Part shown: positions 1 to 5,373 of the stretch, in pieces
Layout: the number at the start of each line of letters is the position of its first letter
Position numbering within the stretch: the stretch's first letter is position 1
NCBI GenBank assembly: GCA_002316215.1
Contig: DCDB01000285.1
Span: forward strand, 1 to 6,879
From: Lachnospiraceae bacterium UBA1066
GTDB taxonomy: Bacteria; Bacillota; Clostridia; Lachnospirales; Lachnospiraceae
Direction of reading: 5' to 3'
Length of the DNA: 6,879 bases
Translations under genes and position numbers: made by a program
The notes under the pieces: generated by a model
Databases searched by the model: none
The model's input: the letters and a program-made list of their open reading frames with translations, nothing else
What the model was told of the DNA's origin: nothing

Positions 1-260
1 AGAGTAAACCCGAATTGCAAGCCGTAATTACCCGTAATGCCAGATGAAATCTGCTTTTTACGGGTAACCGGGGAGCAAAAAAAGCCGGAATGTCAGCCGC
101 AACTACCCGTAAAGCCAGATGAAATCAGTCTTTTACGGGTAATCCGGGGACCGGAAAAGCCGAAATGCAATCCGCGATTACCCGTAATGCCAAATGAAAT
201 CTGCTTTTTACGGGTAACCGGAGAGAGTAAACCCGAATTGCAAGCCGTAATTACCCGTAA
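1..260. repeat. 37-nt exact duplication three units apart
   Basis: Positions 1-37 and 224-260 are identical over 37 nt, covering an inter-hairpin segment and the following left arm. The intervening segments at 72-102 and 148-177 differ clearly from this pair. The identity across three units (offset 223 nt) points to a block duplication or gene conversion within the array that is more recent than the divergence of neighbouring units. Confidence 0.85.
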
Positions 261-294
261 AGTCAGATGAAATCTGCTTCTTACGGGTAACCGG
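1..294. repeat. Tandem ~75-bp repeat array with nested inverted repeats
   Basis: Four units are visible. Each carries a left arm TTACCCGTAA and a right arm TTACGGGTAA, which are exact reverse complements, separated by 20 nt and followed by CCGG. The arm pairs lie at 28-37/58-67, 103-112/133-142 (left arm begins C instead of T), 178-187/208-217 and 251-260/281-290, so the periods are 75, 75 and 73 nt. Inside units 1 and 4 a second palindrome, CAGAT-GAA-ATCTG, would form an inner hairpin; it is imperfect in units 2 and 3. The segments between hairpins (72-102, 148-177, 222-250) are related to one another, with a pattern like AAGCCGAAATGCAAGCCG. Positions 1-27 are the end of such a segment, so the array probably starts upstream of the window. 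Because 75 is a multiple of three, the array yields repetitive open frames that are not credible genes. There is no T-tract after the hairpins, so they are not intrinsic terminators. Function is unknown; an intergenic repeat family or a structured RNA are both possible. Confidence 0.93.
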
Positions 295-485
295 AGGTGT
301 TCAACCATAGCTGCACAGTCATATTCCTTAAGATACGGGCATTTCTCATTAATTTCAGTTTCCATCAGCTTTCGAAGAGCCGTCACAATCATCCCGTTCA
401 GTTCATTTTCCATATCTTCATGAAGCATACTTTGTACACAGCCTTCATCTGAAAGCAGCAAAGTTTCCTGTATTCCTGTTTTCAC
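93..485 (-). pseudogene. Unrecognised minus-strand ORF, probable relic running into the repeats
   Basis: The frame opens at a GTG (485) and stays open for 130 codons. Residues 1-62 or so come from non-repeat DNA and look like real protein: a charged helical stretch with ENELNGMIVTALRKLMETE followed by INEKCPYLKEYDCAAMVEH. The rest is translation of the hairpin repeats and is unlikely to be functional sequence. Internal ATGs at 428 and 413 are alternative starts, but none of the candidates has a good SD. I do not recognise the family. The likeliest reading is the N-terminal part of an old gene, possibly of a mobile element, cut off by the repeat array; a small intact protein or a chance frame are also possible. 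It is divergent from the gene starting at 515, with the two starts only about 30 nt apart. Confidence 0.3.
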
Positions 486-507
486 TTTCCGGCATTCGTG
501 CTATGAT
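479..507 (+). promoter_or_regulatory. Extended -10 promoter of the DUF3877-like gene
   Basis: A -10 box TATGAT (502-507) is preceded by TGC at 499-501, the TGn extended -10 motif. A weak -35 box TTTTCA (479-484) lies 17 bp upstream. The expected start of transcription, about 7 nt past the -10 box, falls at about 514-515, on or next to the A of the ATG at 515. No SD is found in front of that ATG, which fits a leaderless or nearly leaderless message. Confidence 0.5.
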
Positions 508-514
508 AAGAACC

Positions 515-1204
515 ATGAAAAAAGAAAATTTTATACAAAATATCATCGATCAGATTAAGGAAGCGCAGATTAAGCTCGGTTATGCGGAGGAGACTGTGAG
601 GCTTTATTTTCCTGCCGATTCTCTCGCCGCCATTCTGGGGCTTGGCAGTGCTTCTGCACCGTCTGCAAGAAATTCCGCGCGTACATCCGCTTCCGAAACT
701 CATCCGGTTGCCGTACCGGCGTCGGCTGACGCAAATGTAAAACCGGACACGGCTGACGAAAAAAGGGATCCGGCGGCCACCAAAACGGGCTCATCTGCCC
801 ATGCCGCTGCCCTGCTCCGCCTTCTGGAAAATGAATTTCAGGATCCGGATCCGCAGCTTGGGTCTCTTGGCTTTGCGCGCACAGGCAGCCGCATCGAAGT
901 GAGCGTTCCGCCCGAAGGCGTACGCTTTGTCCATGATAAGATACCGGATCCGCCGTTCCTTAAAGATTTGGTCCATTTGTTTGAAACGCATCCTTCCTGC
1001 ACGCTCGATGAAATCCGACAGGTTTTTAACAAATACGATGCCGGCTACAGCTGCCTTAAAATGCCGGACGGCACCGATTTTGATTACTGTCTGCATTTTC
1101 CGAAGGGCAGCACGGACAGCTATTATTACTGTGTTAAGGAAGAGATGGGACACACTATTTATCATCGTTTTACGGAAGAAGATTATAAGGCTCTCATGGC
1201 CTGA
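515..1204 (+). CDS. DUF3877-like protein of unknown function
   Basis: A 229-residue soluble protein with no signal peptide or membrane segment. The N-terminus (about 1-43, NIIDQIKEAQIKLGYAEETVRLYFP) and the C-terminal half (about 99-229, with EVSVPPEGVRFVHD, a helical stretch around DEIRQVFNKY, and the closing YYYCVKEEMGHTIYHRFTEEDY) resemble the DUF3877 family known from Lachnospiraceae, as I remember it; no search was possible. The two parts are joined by an Ala/Ser/Pro-rich low-complexity linker (about 45-98), which looks like an insertion. No catalytic motif is evident. I chose the ATG at 515 over the in-frame ATG at 503 because the latter sits inside a good -10 box. The gene is followed after 12 nt by a small membrane protein gene with a strong SD, so the two probably form one transcript. 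Confidence 0.8.
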   Translation: MKKENFIQNIIDQIKEAQIKLGYAEETVRLYFPADSLAAILGLGSASAPSARNSARTSASETHPVAVPASADANVKPDTADEKRDPAATKTGSSAHAAALLRLLENEFQDPDPQLGSLGFARTGSRIEVSVPPEGVRFVHDKIPDPPFLKDLVHLFETHPSCTLDEIRQVFNKYDAGYSCLKMPDGTDFDYCLHFPKGSTDSYYYCVKEEMGHTIYHRFTEEDYKALMA

Positions 1205-1212
1205 AAGGAGGG
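1204..1212 (+). promoter_or_regulatory. Strong ribosome binding site
   Basis: AAAGGAGGG begins on the last base of the upstream stop codon and ends 4 nt before the ATG at 1217. It fixes the start of the small membrane protein and ties its translation to the upstream gene's transcript. Confidence 0.8.
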
Positions 1213-1216
1213 TTAT

Positions 1217-1513
1217 ATGGATCAGCAGTATCCGAACAATGTTCCGGGCTACGATAAAGCCGTTGCAAGCCTTGTCTGCGGCATCGTGTCCACAGTCCTC
1301 AGCTTCACCGGACATCTGTCTTTTATCGCTTTCCTGGTCGCCATCGCAGGGCTCGTCCTTTCTTCTTCAGCTAAAAAAGAAGGTTTTTACGGCAGCCAGC
1401 AGACCTGGGGTTTTGTCCTTTCGCTTATCGGGCTCATTCTTTCCGGAGCGGTCTTCCTGGCCTGCGCCGCCTGCACAGCCTGCGGCGTCGCCGGTGCCTG
1501 CGCCCTGATGTAA
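1217..1513 (+). CDS. Small DUF4190-like membrane protein
   Basis: A 98-residue hydrophobic protein. After a short polar N-terminus (MDQQYPNNVPGYD) come three or four membrane segments: about 15-31, 34-50 and 63-96, the last long enough for two helices. A polar loop (SAKKEGFYGSQQ, about 51-62) separates the two halves. The pattern 'A-ASLVCGIVS...LSFIAFLVAIAGLVLSS...GFVLSLIGLILSG' resembles the DUF4190 family of small bacterial membrane proteins, whose function is not established. The C-terminal helix is unusually rich in cysteine (C83, C86, C89, C95, a CxxCxxC-x5-C pattern) together with Ala and Gly. It sits 12 nt after the DUF3877-like gene and is probably co-transcribed. A membrane-associated partner role for the pair is inference only. 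Confidence 0.8.
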   Translation: MDQQYPNNVPGYDKAVASLVCGIVSTVLSFTGHLSFIAFLVAIAGLVLSSSAKKEGFYGSQQTWGFVLSLIGLILSGAVFLACAACTACGVAGACALM

Positions 1514-1526
1514 ATCTTTTGCTCTC

Positions 1527-1555
1527 TTTACTTTGTATATTCTATCTGTTATTAT
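1527..1555 (+). promoter_or_regulatory. Candidate promoter of the toxin-antitoxin operon
   Basis: A -35-like TTTACT (1527-1532) and a -10-like TATTAT (1550-1555) are separated by 17 bp. The predicted transcription start, near 1562, falls at the end of the first ATGTACAT palindrome. That geometry would let a repressor bound there block initiation. The match is moderate and is judged by eye. Confidence 0.45.
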
Positions 1556-1582
1556 GTACATGTATTTATTCTGCATGTACAT
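1554..1582. promoter_or_regulatory. Candidate operator: paired ATGTACAT palindromes
   Basis: Two identical 8-bp palindromes, ATGTACAT at 1554-1561 and 1575-1582, lie exactly 21 bp apart, about two helical turns, so both face the same side of the DNA. Extended by one base (ATGTACATG ... CATGTACAT) they also form a 9-bp inverted repeat. They overlap the -10 box and the predicted transcription start of the antitoxin gene. Phd/YefM-type antitoxins usually repress their own operon by binding paired palindromes there, so this is the natural autoregulatory site. The binding itself is inference. Confidence 0.6.
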
Positions 1583-1587
1583 TTTTT
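1554..1587 (+). terminator. Possible weak terminator sharing the operator sequence
   Basis: The inverted repeat 1554-1562/1574-1582 encloses an 11-nt loop and is followed by six Ts (1582-1587), the form of a rho-independent terminator for the DUF3877/DUF4190 unit ending at 1513. The stem is AT-rich (three G/C of nine pairs), so termination would be weak. The same bases may act as operator, terminator, or both. Confidence 0.3.
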
Positions 1588-1631
1588 AATGGCAAAATTA
1601 TCGGTATGGTTACCGGACACAGGAGGAAAAT

Positions 1632-1844
1632 ATGGCTGTCACCACAACCGAACTCAGGAAAAGATTGGCTTATTACATTGAACTGGCTCAAAAAGAGGAT
1701 GTTATCATTGTAAGTAACAATGTCGCTGTTGCAAAACTCGTAAGCCCTGTAAAAAACAGGATTGCAAGCCTCGATTCTCTTGTCGGAATTCTTCCCGAAG
1801 GAGTAAATGAAGAGGAATCCAGACTTGAAAGGATTAAAAAATGA
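1632..1844 (+). CDS. Type II antitoxin, Phd/YefM-like
   Basis: A 70-residue antitoxin. The N-terminal half (about 2-39: AVTTTELRKRL...ELAQKEDVIIVSNNVAVAKLVSP) has the typical Phd/YefM layout: a first strand, a helix with the T-x-x-R/K-x-x-L spacing, then a strand-turn-strand where the family has 'I..r.g.pvA.Lvp'. This fold dimerises and binds operator DNA. The C-terminal tail (about 40-70, charged, ending ESRLERIKK) would wrap and neutralise the toxin. The AGGAGG SD at 1621-1626 fixes the start. Its stop overlaps the toxin's start by 4 nt (ATGA), giving translational coupling. Regulation is probably by binding the paired palindromes upstream. The length is near the lower end for the family. 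The assignment is strengthened by the PIN gene that follows. Confidence 0.88.
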   Translation: MAVTTTELRKRLAYYIELAQKEDVIIVSNNVAVAKLVSPVKNRIASLDSLVGILPEGVNEEESRLERIKK

Positions 1845-2251
1845 AAAAAATCCTTCTGGATACCAATGTCATTATTGACGTATTTGCAAAAAGAGAACCA
1901 TTCTTCTGCGATTCCTACTCTGTCATGCGTCTGTGTGCGGAGGACAAGGCTGAGGGATACATAACGGCCTCCTCTTTGACCGATCTATACTATCTGATAC
2001 ACCATGAAACAAAAGATCCGGCAAAATCCAAAGCTGCCATCGTGTCGCTCCTCGATTTTTGTACGATAATTGATGTGACATCTGAGGACTGTATGTCAGC
2101 AATTGCTTCAGAGACGCACGATTTTGAAGACGCTTTAATAGACGCTTGTGCTGCTAAAGAAAAAATATCCTGTATTGTCACACGAAATACCAGGGATTTC
2201 AGTGTTTCTCAAGTAAAGGCCCTGACACCGCAGCAATTTCTTGCAGAATAA
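1841..2251 (+). CDS. PIN-domain toxin (VapC-like ribonuclease)
   Basis: A 136-residue single-domain protein, full length for a PIN toxin. PIN toxins are Mg2+-dependent RNases, often cutting tRNA or rRNA. The N-terminal motif KKILLDTNVIIDVFAKREPF gives the first acidic residue, D7. SSLTDLYYLI (about 44-53) carries D48, where the PIN_3-type subgroup has an acidic residue. THDFEDALIDACA (about 92-104) supplies D94, E96 and D97, and VTRNTRDF (113-120) ends in D119. The acidic set looks intact, so the toxin is probably active. Its SD, AAAGGA at 1828-1833, lies inside the antitoxin gene. The exact RNA target cannot be read from the sequence. The partner is Phd/YefM-like rather than a classical VapB, a common mixed pairing. 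Confidence 0.92.
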   Translation: MKKILLDTNVIIDVFAKREPFFCDSYSVMRLCAEDKAEGYITASSLTDLYYLIHHETKDPAKSKAAIVSLLDFCTIIDVTSEDCMSAIASETHDFEDALIDACAAKEKISCIVTRNTRDFSVSQVKALTPQQFLAE

Positions 2252-2265
2252 ATAAGAATAAATAA
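2246..2265. repeat. 10-bp tandem duplication across the toxin stop codon
   Basis: GAATAAATAA occurs twice in direct succession (2246-2255, 2256-2265). The first copy contains the toxin's TAA stop. It is a simple short duplication; no terminator hairpin follows the toxin gene. Confidence 0.7.
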
Positions 2266-2290
2266 GATACATCGCCTTTTCTGAATTTTG

Positions 2291-2318
2291 TTGTACATTT
2301 TTAAGCATTCGGTATAAA
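2291..2318 (+). promoter_or_regulatory. Candidate promoter of the C11 peptidase gene
   Basis: A -35-like TTGTAC (2291-2296) and a -10-like TATAAA (2313-2318) are 16 bp apart. The first base pairs overlap a TGTACATTTTT string also present at the antitoxin operator (1576-1586). The message would have a leader of about 60 nt. That leader contains the palindrome ACGATTATCGT (2347-2357) and a near-repeat TTTTACGATTAT / TTTTATGATTAT (2343-2354, 2357-2368), which might be regulatory. Confidence 0.45.
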
Positions 2319-2370
2319 ATAAAAGCAGTTTCGTGTTCATTGTTTTACGATTATCGTTTTATGATTATTT

Positions 2371-2379
2371 AAGGGAGGG
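2371..2379 (+). promoter_or_regulatory. Ribosome binding site that sets the C11 peptidase start
   Basis: AAGGGAGGG lies 7 nt before the ATG at 2387. The frame is open further upstream to a GTG at 2333, but that start has no SD and would put this purine-rich site inside the coding region, so the ATG at 2387 is preferred. Confidence 0.85.
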
Positions 2380-2386
2380 TGTCAAA

Positions 2387-5185
2387 ATGGACAGAGATAA
2401 CAGGCCTGTCGGAAGACAGGAACATGTAACCTCCGGAAACGGATCCGTTGAAAAACACGGCTCCGGTCTCGGCCTCGGCGGTCCCCAGGGAAATAAGGAC
2501 GGCTACGGCGGACGGCCCGGTGAAAAAGGCGGCAAAAAGGAAAGCGGGGACTCCGAAGACCGGGGGATAGTTGACTCCCTGGTACAGGCAGCCGGAGGAA
2601 ATTCATCCGGTGAGAATCTGGCTGGCGAACTGGGGAGTCTGGCAGGAACCTTTCTCGGAGGACACTCTTCCGGCGGAAATGGAAACAATGCCGAAAACAT
2701 CCTGAACGATCTCACCGGAAACGGCAGTGGCGGAAACATCCTGAATGATCCAACCGGAGGCGCAAGTTCCGGTCACGGCGGCGGAAATTCCGGGAACGGC
2801 GGGGGGAATTCAGGAAATGGCGGGGGGAATTCAGGAAACAACGGCGGCGGGAACGGCGGACGCAATCCGCTCAGCAGGCTTTTTCTGGTCGTTGCCGTCA
2901 TCATCGTCCTTTTTGTCGTCTTCGGCGGGGGACGCAATCTCCTTTCCGGACTTTTAGGCGGAACCGGCGCAACCGGCACCACCCTCTATGAGAACACAAA
3001 ACCTTACGGCGATACCGCAGACGGCAGCACTTCCGCTGAGGAAAGCACTGCTGTCAGTACGGCCGGTTCGGGATATTATCTTCAGGCTTCCGACAGCACG
3101 AACACGGGCGTCGTCAATACCGATGTCGCTTCCGGAGCCCGTGAGAAGTATACGCGCCTTTTAGGCGACGGCAAGGATACGGTCACGCTGATGATTTATA
3201 TGTGCGGGACTGATTTGGAATCCAAGAGCGGCATGGCGACTTCGGATTTAAGCGAAATGACCAAAGCCACGATTGACAATTCCAGGCTGCGGATCCTCGT
3301 CTTCACCGGCGGCTGCACGCAGTGGCAGAATTCTGTCGTTTCGAATTCTACGAACCAGATCTATCAGATAGAATCCGGCGGCGTGGAGAAACTTGCAGAT
3401 GATCTTGGATCCTCACCCATGACCGATCCGGAAAATCTCGGACAGTTTATCGTCTGGTGCAAACAGAACTTTCCGGCCAGCCGCTACGGTCTCATTTGCT
3501 GGGATCACGGCGGAGGAACGCTCTCCGGCTACTGCTATGACGAGAAATTTCCTAACAGCGGCTCCATGACAATCGACAAAATCGGCGATGCCTTAAAGGA
3601 AGGCGGCTGCCAGTTTGACTTCATCGGCTTCGACGCCTGTCTGATGGCCAATCTTGAAACAGCGATGACCGTCGAACCGTATGCCGACTACCTGATTGCC
3701 TCTGAGGAAACGGAGCCCGGCTACGGCTGGTATTATACGGACTTTCTTACCCAGCTTTCCGCCAATACCTCCATTGACACGCTCTCCCTTGCCAAGACCA
3801 TCTGCGACACCTTTACAAGCGATAACGCGCAGAGGACGCGGGGCGATTCCACGACGCTGTCTGTCCTTGACCTCGCTGAGGAATCCGCCACGATTCCGGA
3901 AGTCTTTTCCGCTTTTGCTTCTTCTTTGGATAAAATGGTGACCGGCAGCGATTACCAGTCAGTGGCAAATGCACGTGCAAATACGCGGGAGTTCGCCGCT
4001 TCCGAGGGAATTGACCAGGTCGATCTCATCAGCTTCTGCGATAATCTCGGCACGACGGAAGCTAAAAACCTTGCTGCGGCGCTCCGCGGCATCGTAAAAT
4101 ACAACATGACAAGCTCGGATATGGCCGATGCGTACGGCGTTTCCATTTATTTCCCGTACAAACAGCTCTCCTACGTCAGCATCGTCATGAATATGTACAG
4201 CAAAATCGGCTTCGATTCAAATTACATTCAGGCCTGCGAGCGGTTTGCCAGCCTGGAGACCGGCGGACAGATTTCAGCCGGCGGCTCCTCCAATCCGCTT
4301 GACCAGCTGCTCGGGAACTACAGTTCCGCAGGTTCGGACAGCTACGGTTCGTACAGCGGTGCCAACGGCAATTATGACGAAATCGAGAGCCTTCTGTCTT
4401 CATTCCTTTCGGATCGCTCCATCGCCGTCGGGAAAAATGTCAACGGCCTGACTTCCGGCAATTCTTCGTGGCTTGATTCCGACACGATCTCGGCGCAGGC
4501 CAAGTATCTTTCGGAAAATTCCATCGATGCTTCCAAAATGGTCTGGACTGACAAGAGCGGCGCGAAAGTGCTGAAGCTGACGGAAAAACAGTGGAAGCTG
4601 ATCCAGAAGGTCGAGCTCAATGTCTTCTATGATGACGGCAGCGGCTACATCGATTTAGGCCTCGACAATCTTTATTCTTTTGATAAAGACGGCGATCTCG
4701 TCGGAAAATGGGACGGCACGTGGCTTGCCTTAAACGGCCAGATTGTCCCGTATTACGTCATGACGGCCGTAAGCGACGGCAATAATTATTCCATCACCGG
4801 CCGCATTCCGGCGCTCCTCGACGGAAACCAGCTCGTCAACATCATCCTTCGTTTTACAAATGAAGATCCGGACGGCTCGGTCATCGGCATCAGCAAGGTT
4901 TACAGCAGCGACGCTGCGGCAGCGGTTCTCGGAAAGATCACGCCGATCGACGACACTTCCCTGGACGGCGCAACGCTCGACTTCATCTGCGATTACTACA
5001 ATTACGACGGTACCTACAACGACAGCTATGCCTTCGGCAGCCAGATGACGCTGTCGGCTTCCGAAAAGATCACGGTTTCCAACGTCGCCGTTTCCGAACC
5101 GGATGCCTGCAACGCAACCTACCGCCTGACAGACGTCTACAACAACTACTTCTGGACACCGTCGCTCAACACCGGCGCGGACTAA
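2387..5185 (+). CDS. Membrane-anchored clostripain-family (C11) cysteine peptidase
   Basis: A 932-residue protein. Residues 1-160 are a Gly/Asn/Ser-rich hydrophilic region opening with DNRPVGRQEHV and ending in GGNSGN-type repeats. One membrane segment follows at about 165-180 (LFLVVAVIIVLFVVF), flanked by R159/R164 and R183, then a Ser/Thr-rich linker to about 262. The peptidase C11 domain spans about 263-620: it starts TVTLMIYMCGTDLES, has the catalytic histidine in CWDHGGG (H374) and the catalytic cysteine in FDACLM (C418), and continues with ASEETEPGYGWYY. Residues about 660-930 form a probably beta-rich C-terminal region I cannot name. There is no cleavable signal peptide; an N-in topology with the peptidase outside the cell is inferred. 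C11 enzymes such as clostripain cut after basic residues and mature by autoprocessing, but specificity cannot be read here. Similar Gly-rich C11 proteins are familiar from Lachnospiraceae. It appears to be a single-gene unit with no obvious partner. Confidence 0.9.
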   Translation: MDRDNRPVGRQEHVTSGNGSVEKHGSGLGLGGPQGNKDGYGGRPGEKGGKKESGDSEDRGIVDSLVQAAGGNSSGENLAGELGSLAGTFLGGHSSGGNGNNAENILNDLTGNGSGGNILNDPTGGASSGHGGGNSGNGGGNSGNGGGNSGNNGGGNGGRNPLSRLFLVVAVIIVLFVVFGGGRNLLSGLLGGTGATGTTLYENTKPYGDTADGSTSAEESTAVSTAGSGYYLQASDSTNTGVVNTDVASGAREKYTRLLGDGKDTVTLMIYMCGTDLESKSGMATSDLSEMTKATIDNSRLRILVFTGGCTQWQNSVVSNSTNQIYQIESGGVEKLADDLGSSPMTDPENLGQFIVWCKQNFPASRYGLICWDHGGGTLSGYCYDEKFPNSGSMTIDKIGDALKEGGCQFDFIGFDACLMANLETAMTVEPYADYLIASEETEPGYGWYYTDFLTQLSANTSIDTLSLAKTICDTFTSDNAQRTRGDSTTLSVLDLAEESATIPEVFSAFASSLDKMVTGSDYQSVANARANTREFAASEGIDQVDLISFCDNLGTTEAKNLAAALRGIVKYNMTSSDMADAYGVSIYFPYKQLSYVSIVMNMYSKIGFDSNYIQACERFASLETGGQISAGGSSNPLDQLLGNYSSAGSDSYGSYSGANGNYDEIESLLSSFLSDRSIAVGKNVNGLTSGNSSWLDSDTISAQAKYLSENSIDASKMVWTDKSGAKVLKLTEKQWKLIQKVELNVFYDDGSGYIDLGLDNLYSFDKDGDLVGKWDGTWLALNGQIVPYYVMTAVSDGNNYSITGRIPALLDGNQLVNIILRFTNEDPDGSVIGISKVYSSDAAAAVLGKITPIDDTSLDGATLDFICDYYNYDGTYNDSYAFGSQMTLSASEKITVSNVAVSEPDACNATYRLTDVYNNYFWTPSLNTGAD
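2777..2839 (+). repeat. Three 21-nt coding repeats (GGNSGN-type)
   Basis: Three consecutive 21-nt copies (2777-2797, 2798-2818, 2819-2839) encode GGNSGNG-like heptapeptides just before the membrane segment. The second and third copies differ only at the last base, while the first is more diverged, so the last duplication is recent. Copy number is likely to vary between strains by slippage. Confidence 0.85.
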
Positions 5186-5331
5186 AACCTTTAATTCATA
5201 TTCAGGCTGATTTATATTCCGGTCAAAGCAATCTGTTCATCTTCAGGCCAGGACTTGCGATTCATATTCAGATCTGTATTTTTTACATGCAGGCTGCCTG
5301 GGGCTGTTCATAATTAAAATATAGGGTAAAA
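5186..5331. other. Intergenic region with repeated TTCATATTCAG
   Basis: This AT-rich gap holds no gene. TTCATATTCAG occurs at 5195-5205 and 5261-5271, with a one-mismatch copy, TTCATCTTCAG, at 5236-5246. A short palindrome, CAGGC-T-GCCTG, lies at 5290-5300. An AT-rich stretch, AATTAAAATATAGGG (5312-5326), could hold a -10 box for the exporter gene (for example TAAAAT at 5315-5320), but no convincing -35 box is seen. Confidence 0.5.
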
Positions 5332-5363
5332 CCTCCTGCCGCTTTCCGGCAGGAGGCTTTTTT
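5332..5363 (+). terminator. Strong intrinsic terminator upstream of the ABC exporter gene
   Basis: A perfect 10-bp GC-rich stem, CCTCCTGCCG (5332-5341) with CGGCAGGAGG (5347-5356), encloses a 5-nt loop and is followed by C and six Ts (5358-5363). It lies about 145 nt past the peptidase stop codon and is the only evident terminator for that gene. Its T-tract ends immediately before the exporter's SD, so it also stands in the 5' leader of any exporter transcript that begins upstream. Confidence 0.93.
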
Positions 5364-5368
5364 AGGGG
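5364..5368 (+). promoter_or_regulatory. Ribosome binding site touching the terminator
   Basis: AGGGG starts on the base after the terminator T-tract and lies 5 nt before the ATG at 5374. There is no room for a promoter between terminator and SD. Confidence 0.7.
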
Positions 5369-5373
5369 TTCAA

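Noticed and set aside
37..270. A 77-codon plus-strand gene with 25-residue repeats
   Set aside because: It is only the in-frame translation of the 75-bp hairpin units, with no SD, and the other frames are equally repetitive.
1..294. CRISPR array
   Set aside because: The repeating units contain inverted arms and the intervening segments are related to one another rather than unique; there are no cas genes in the window.
433..438. A further TGTACA operator copy
   Set aside because: It is a lone 6-bp palindrome far from the toxin-antitoxin promoter, without the flanking bases shared by the other copies; chance is the simplest explanation.
927..1508. A 193-codon plus-strand gene overlapping the DUF3877-like and DUF4190-like genes
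   Set aside because: It is an out-of-frame shadow of two genes that have family-like sequence and, for the second, a strong SD.
2333..2386. Upstream GTG start for the C11 peptidase, adding 18 residues
   Set aside because: There is no SD before it, and the strong AAGGGAGGG sits just before the ATG at 2387, after which the family-like DNRPVGR opening begins.
5289..5341. Antiterminator pairing upstream of the exporter terminator
   Set aside because: Only 5 bp of complementarity (GCAGG with CCTGC) was found, too little to compete with a 10-bp GC-rich stem.
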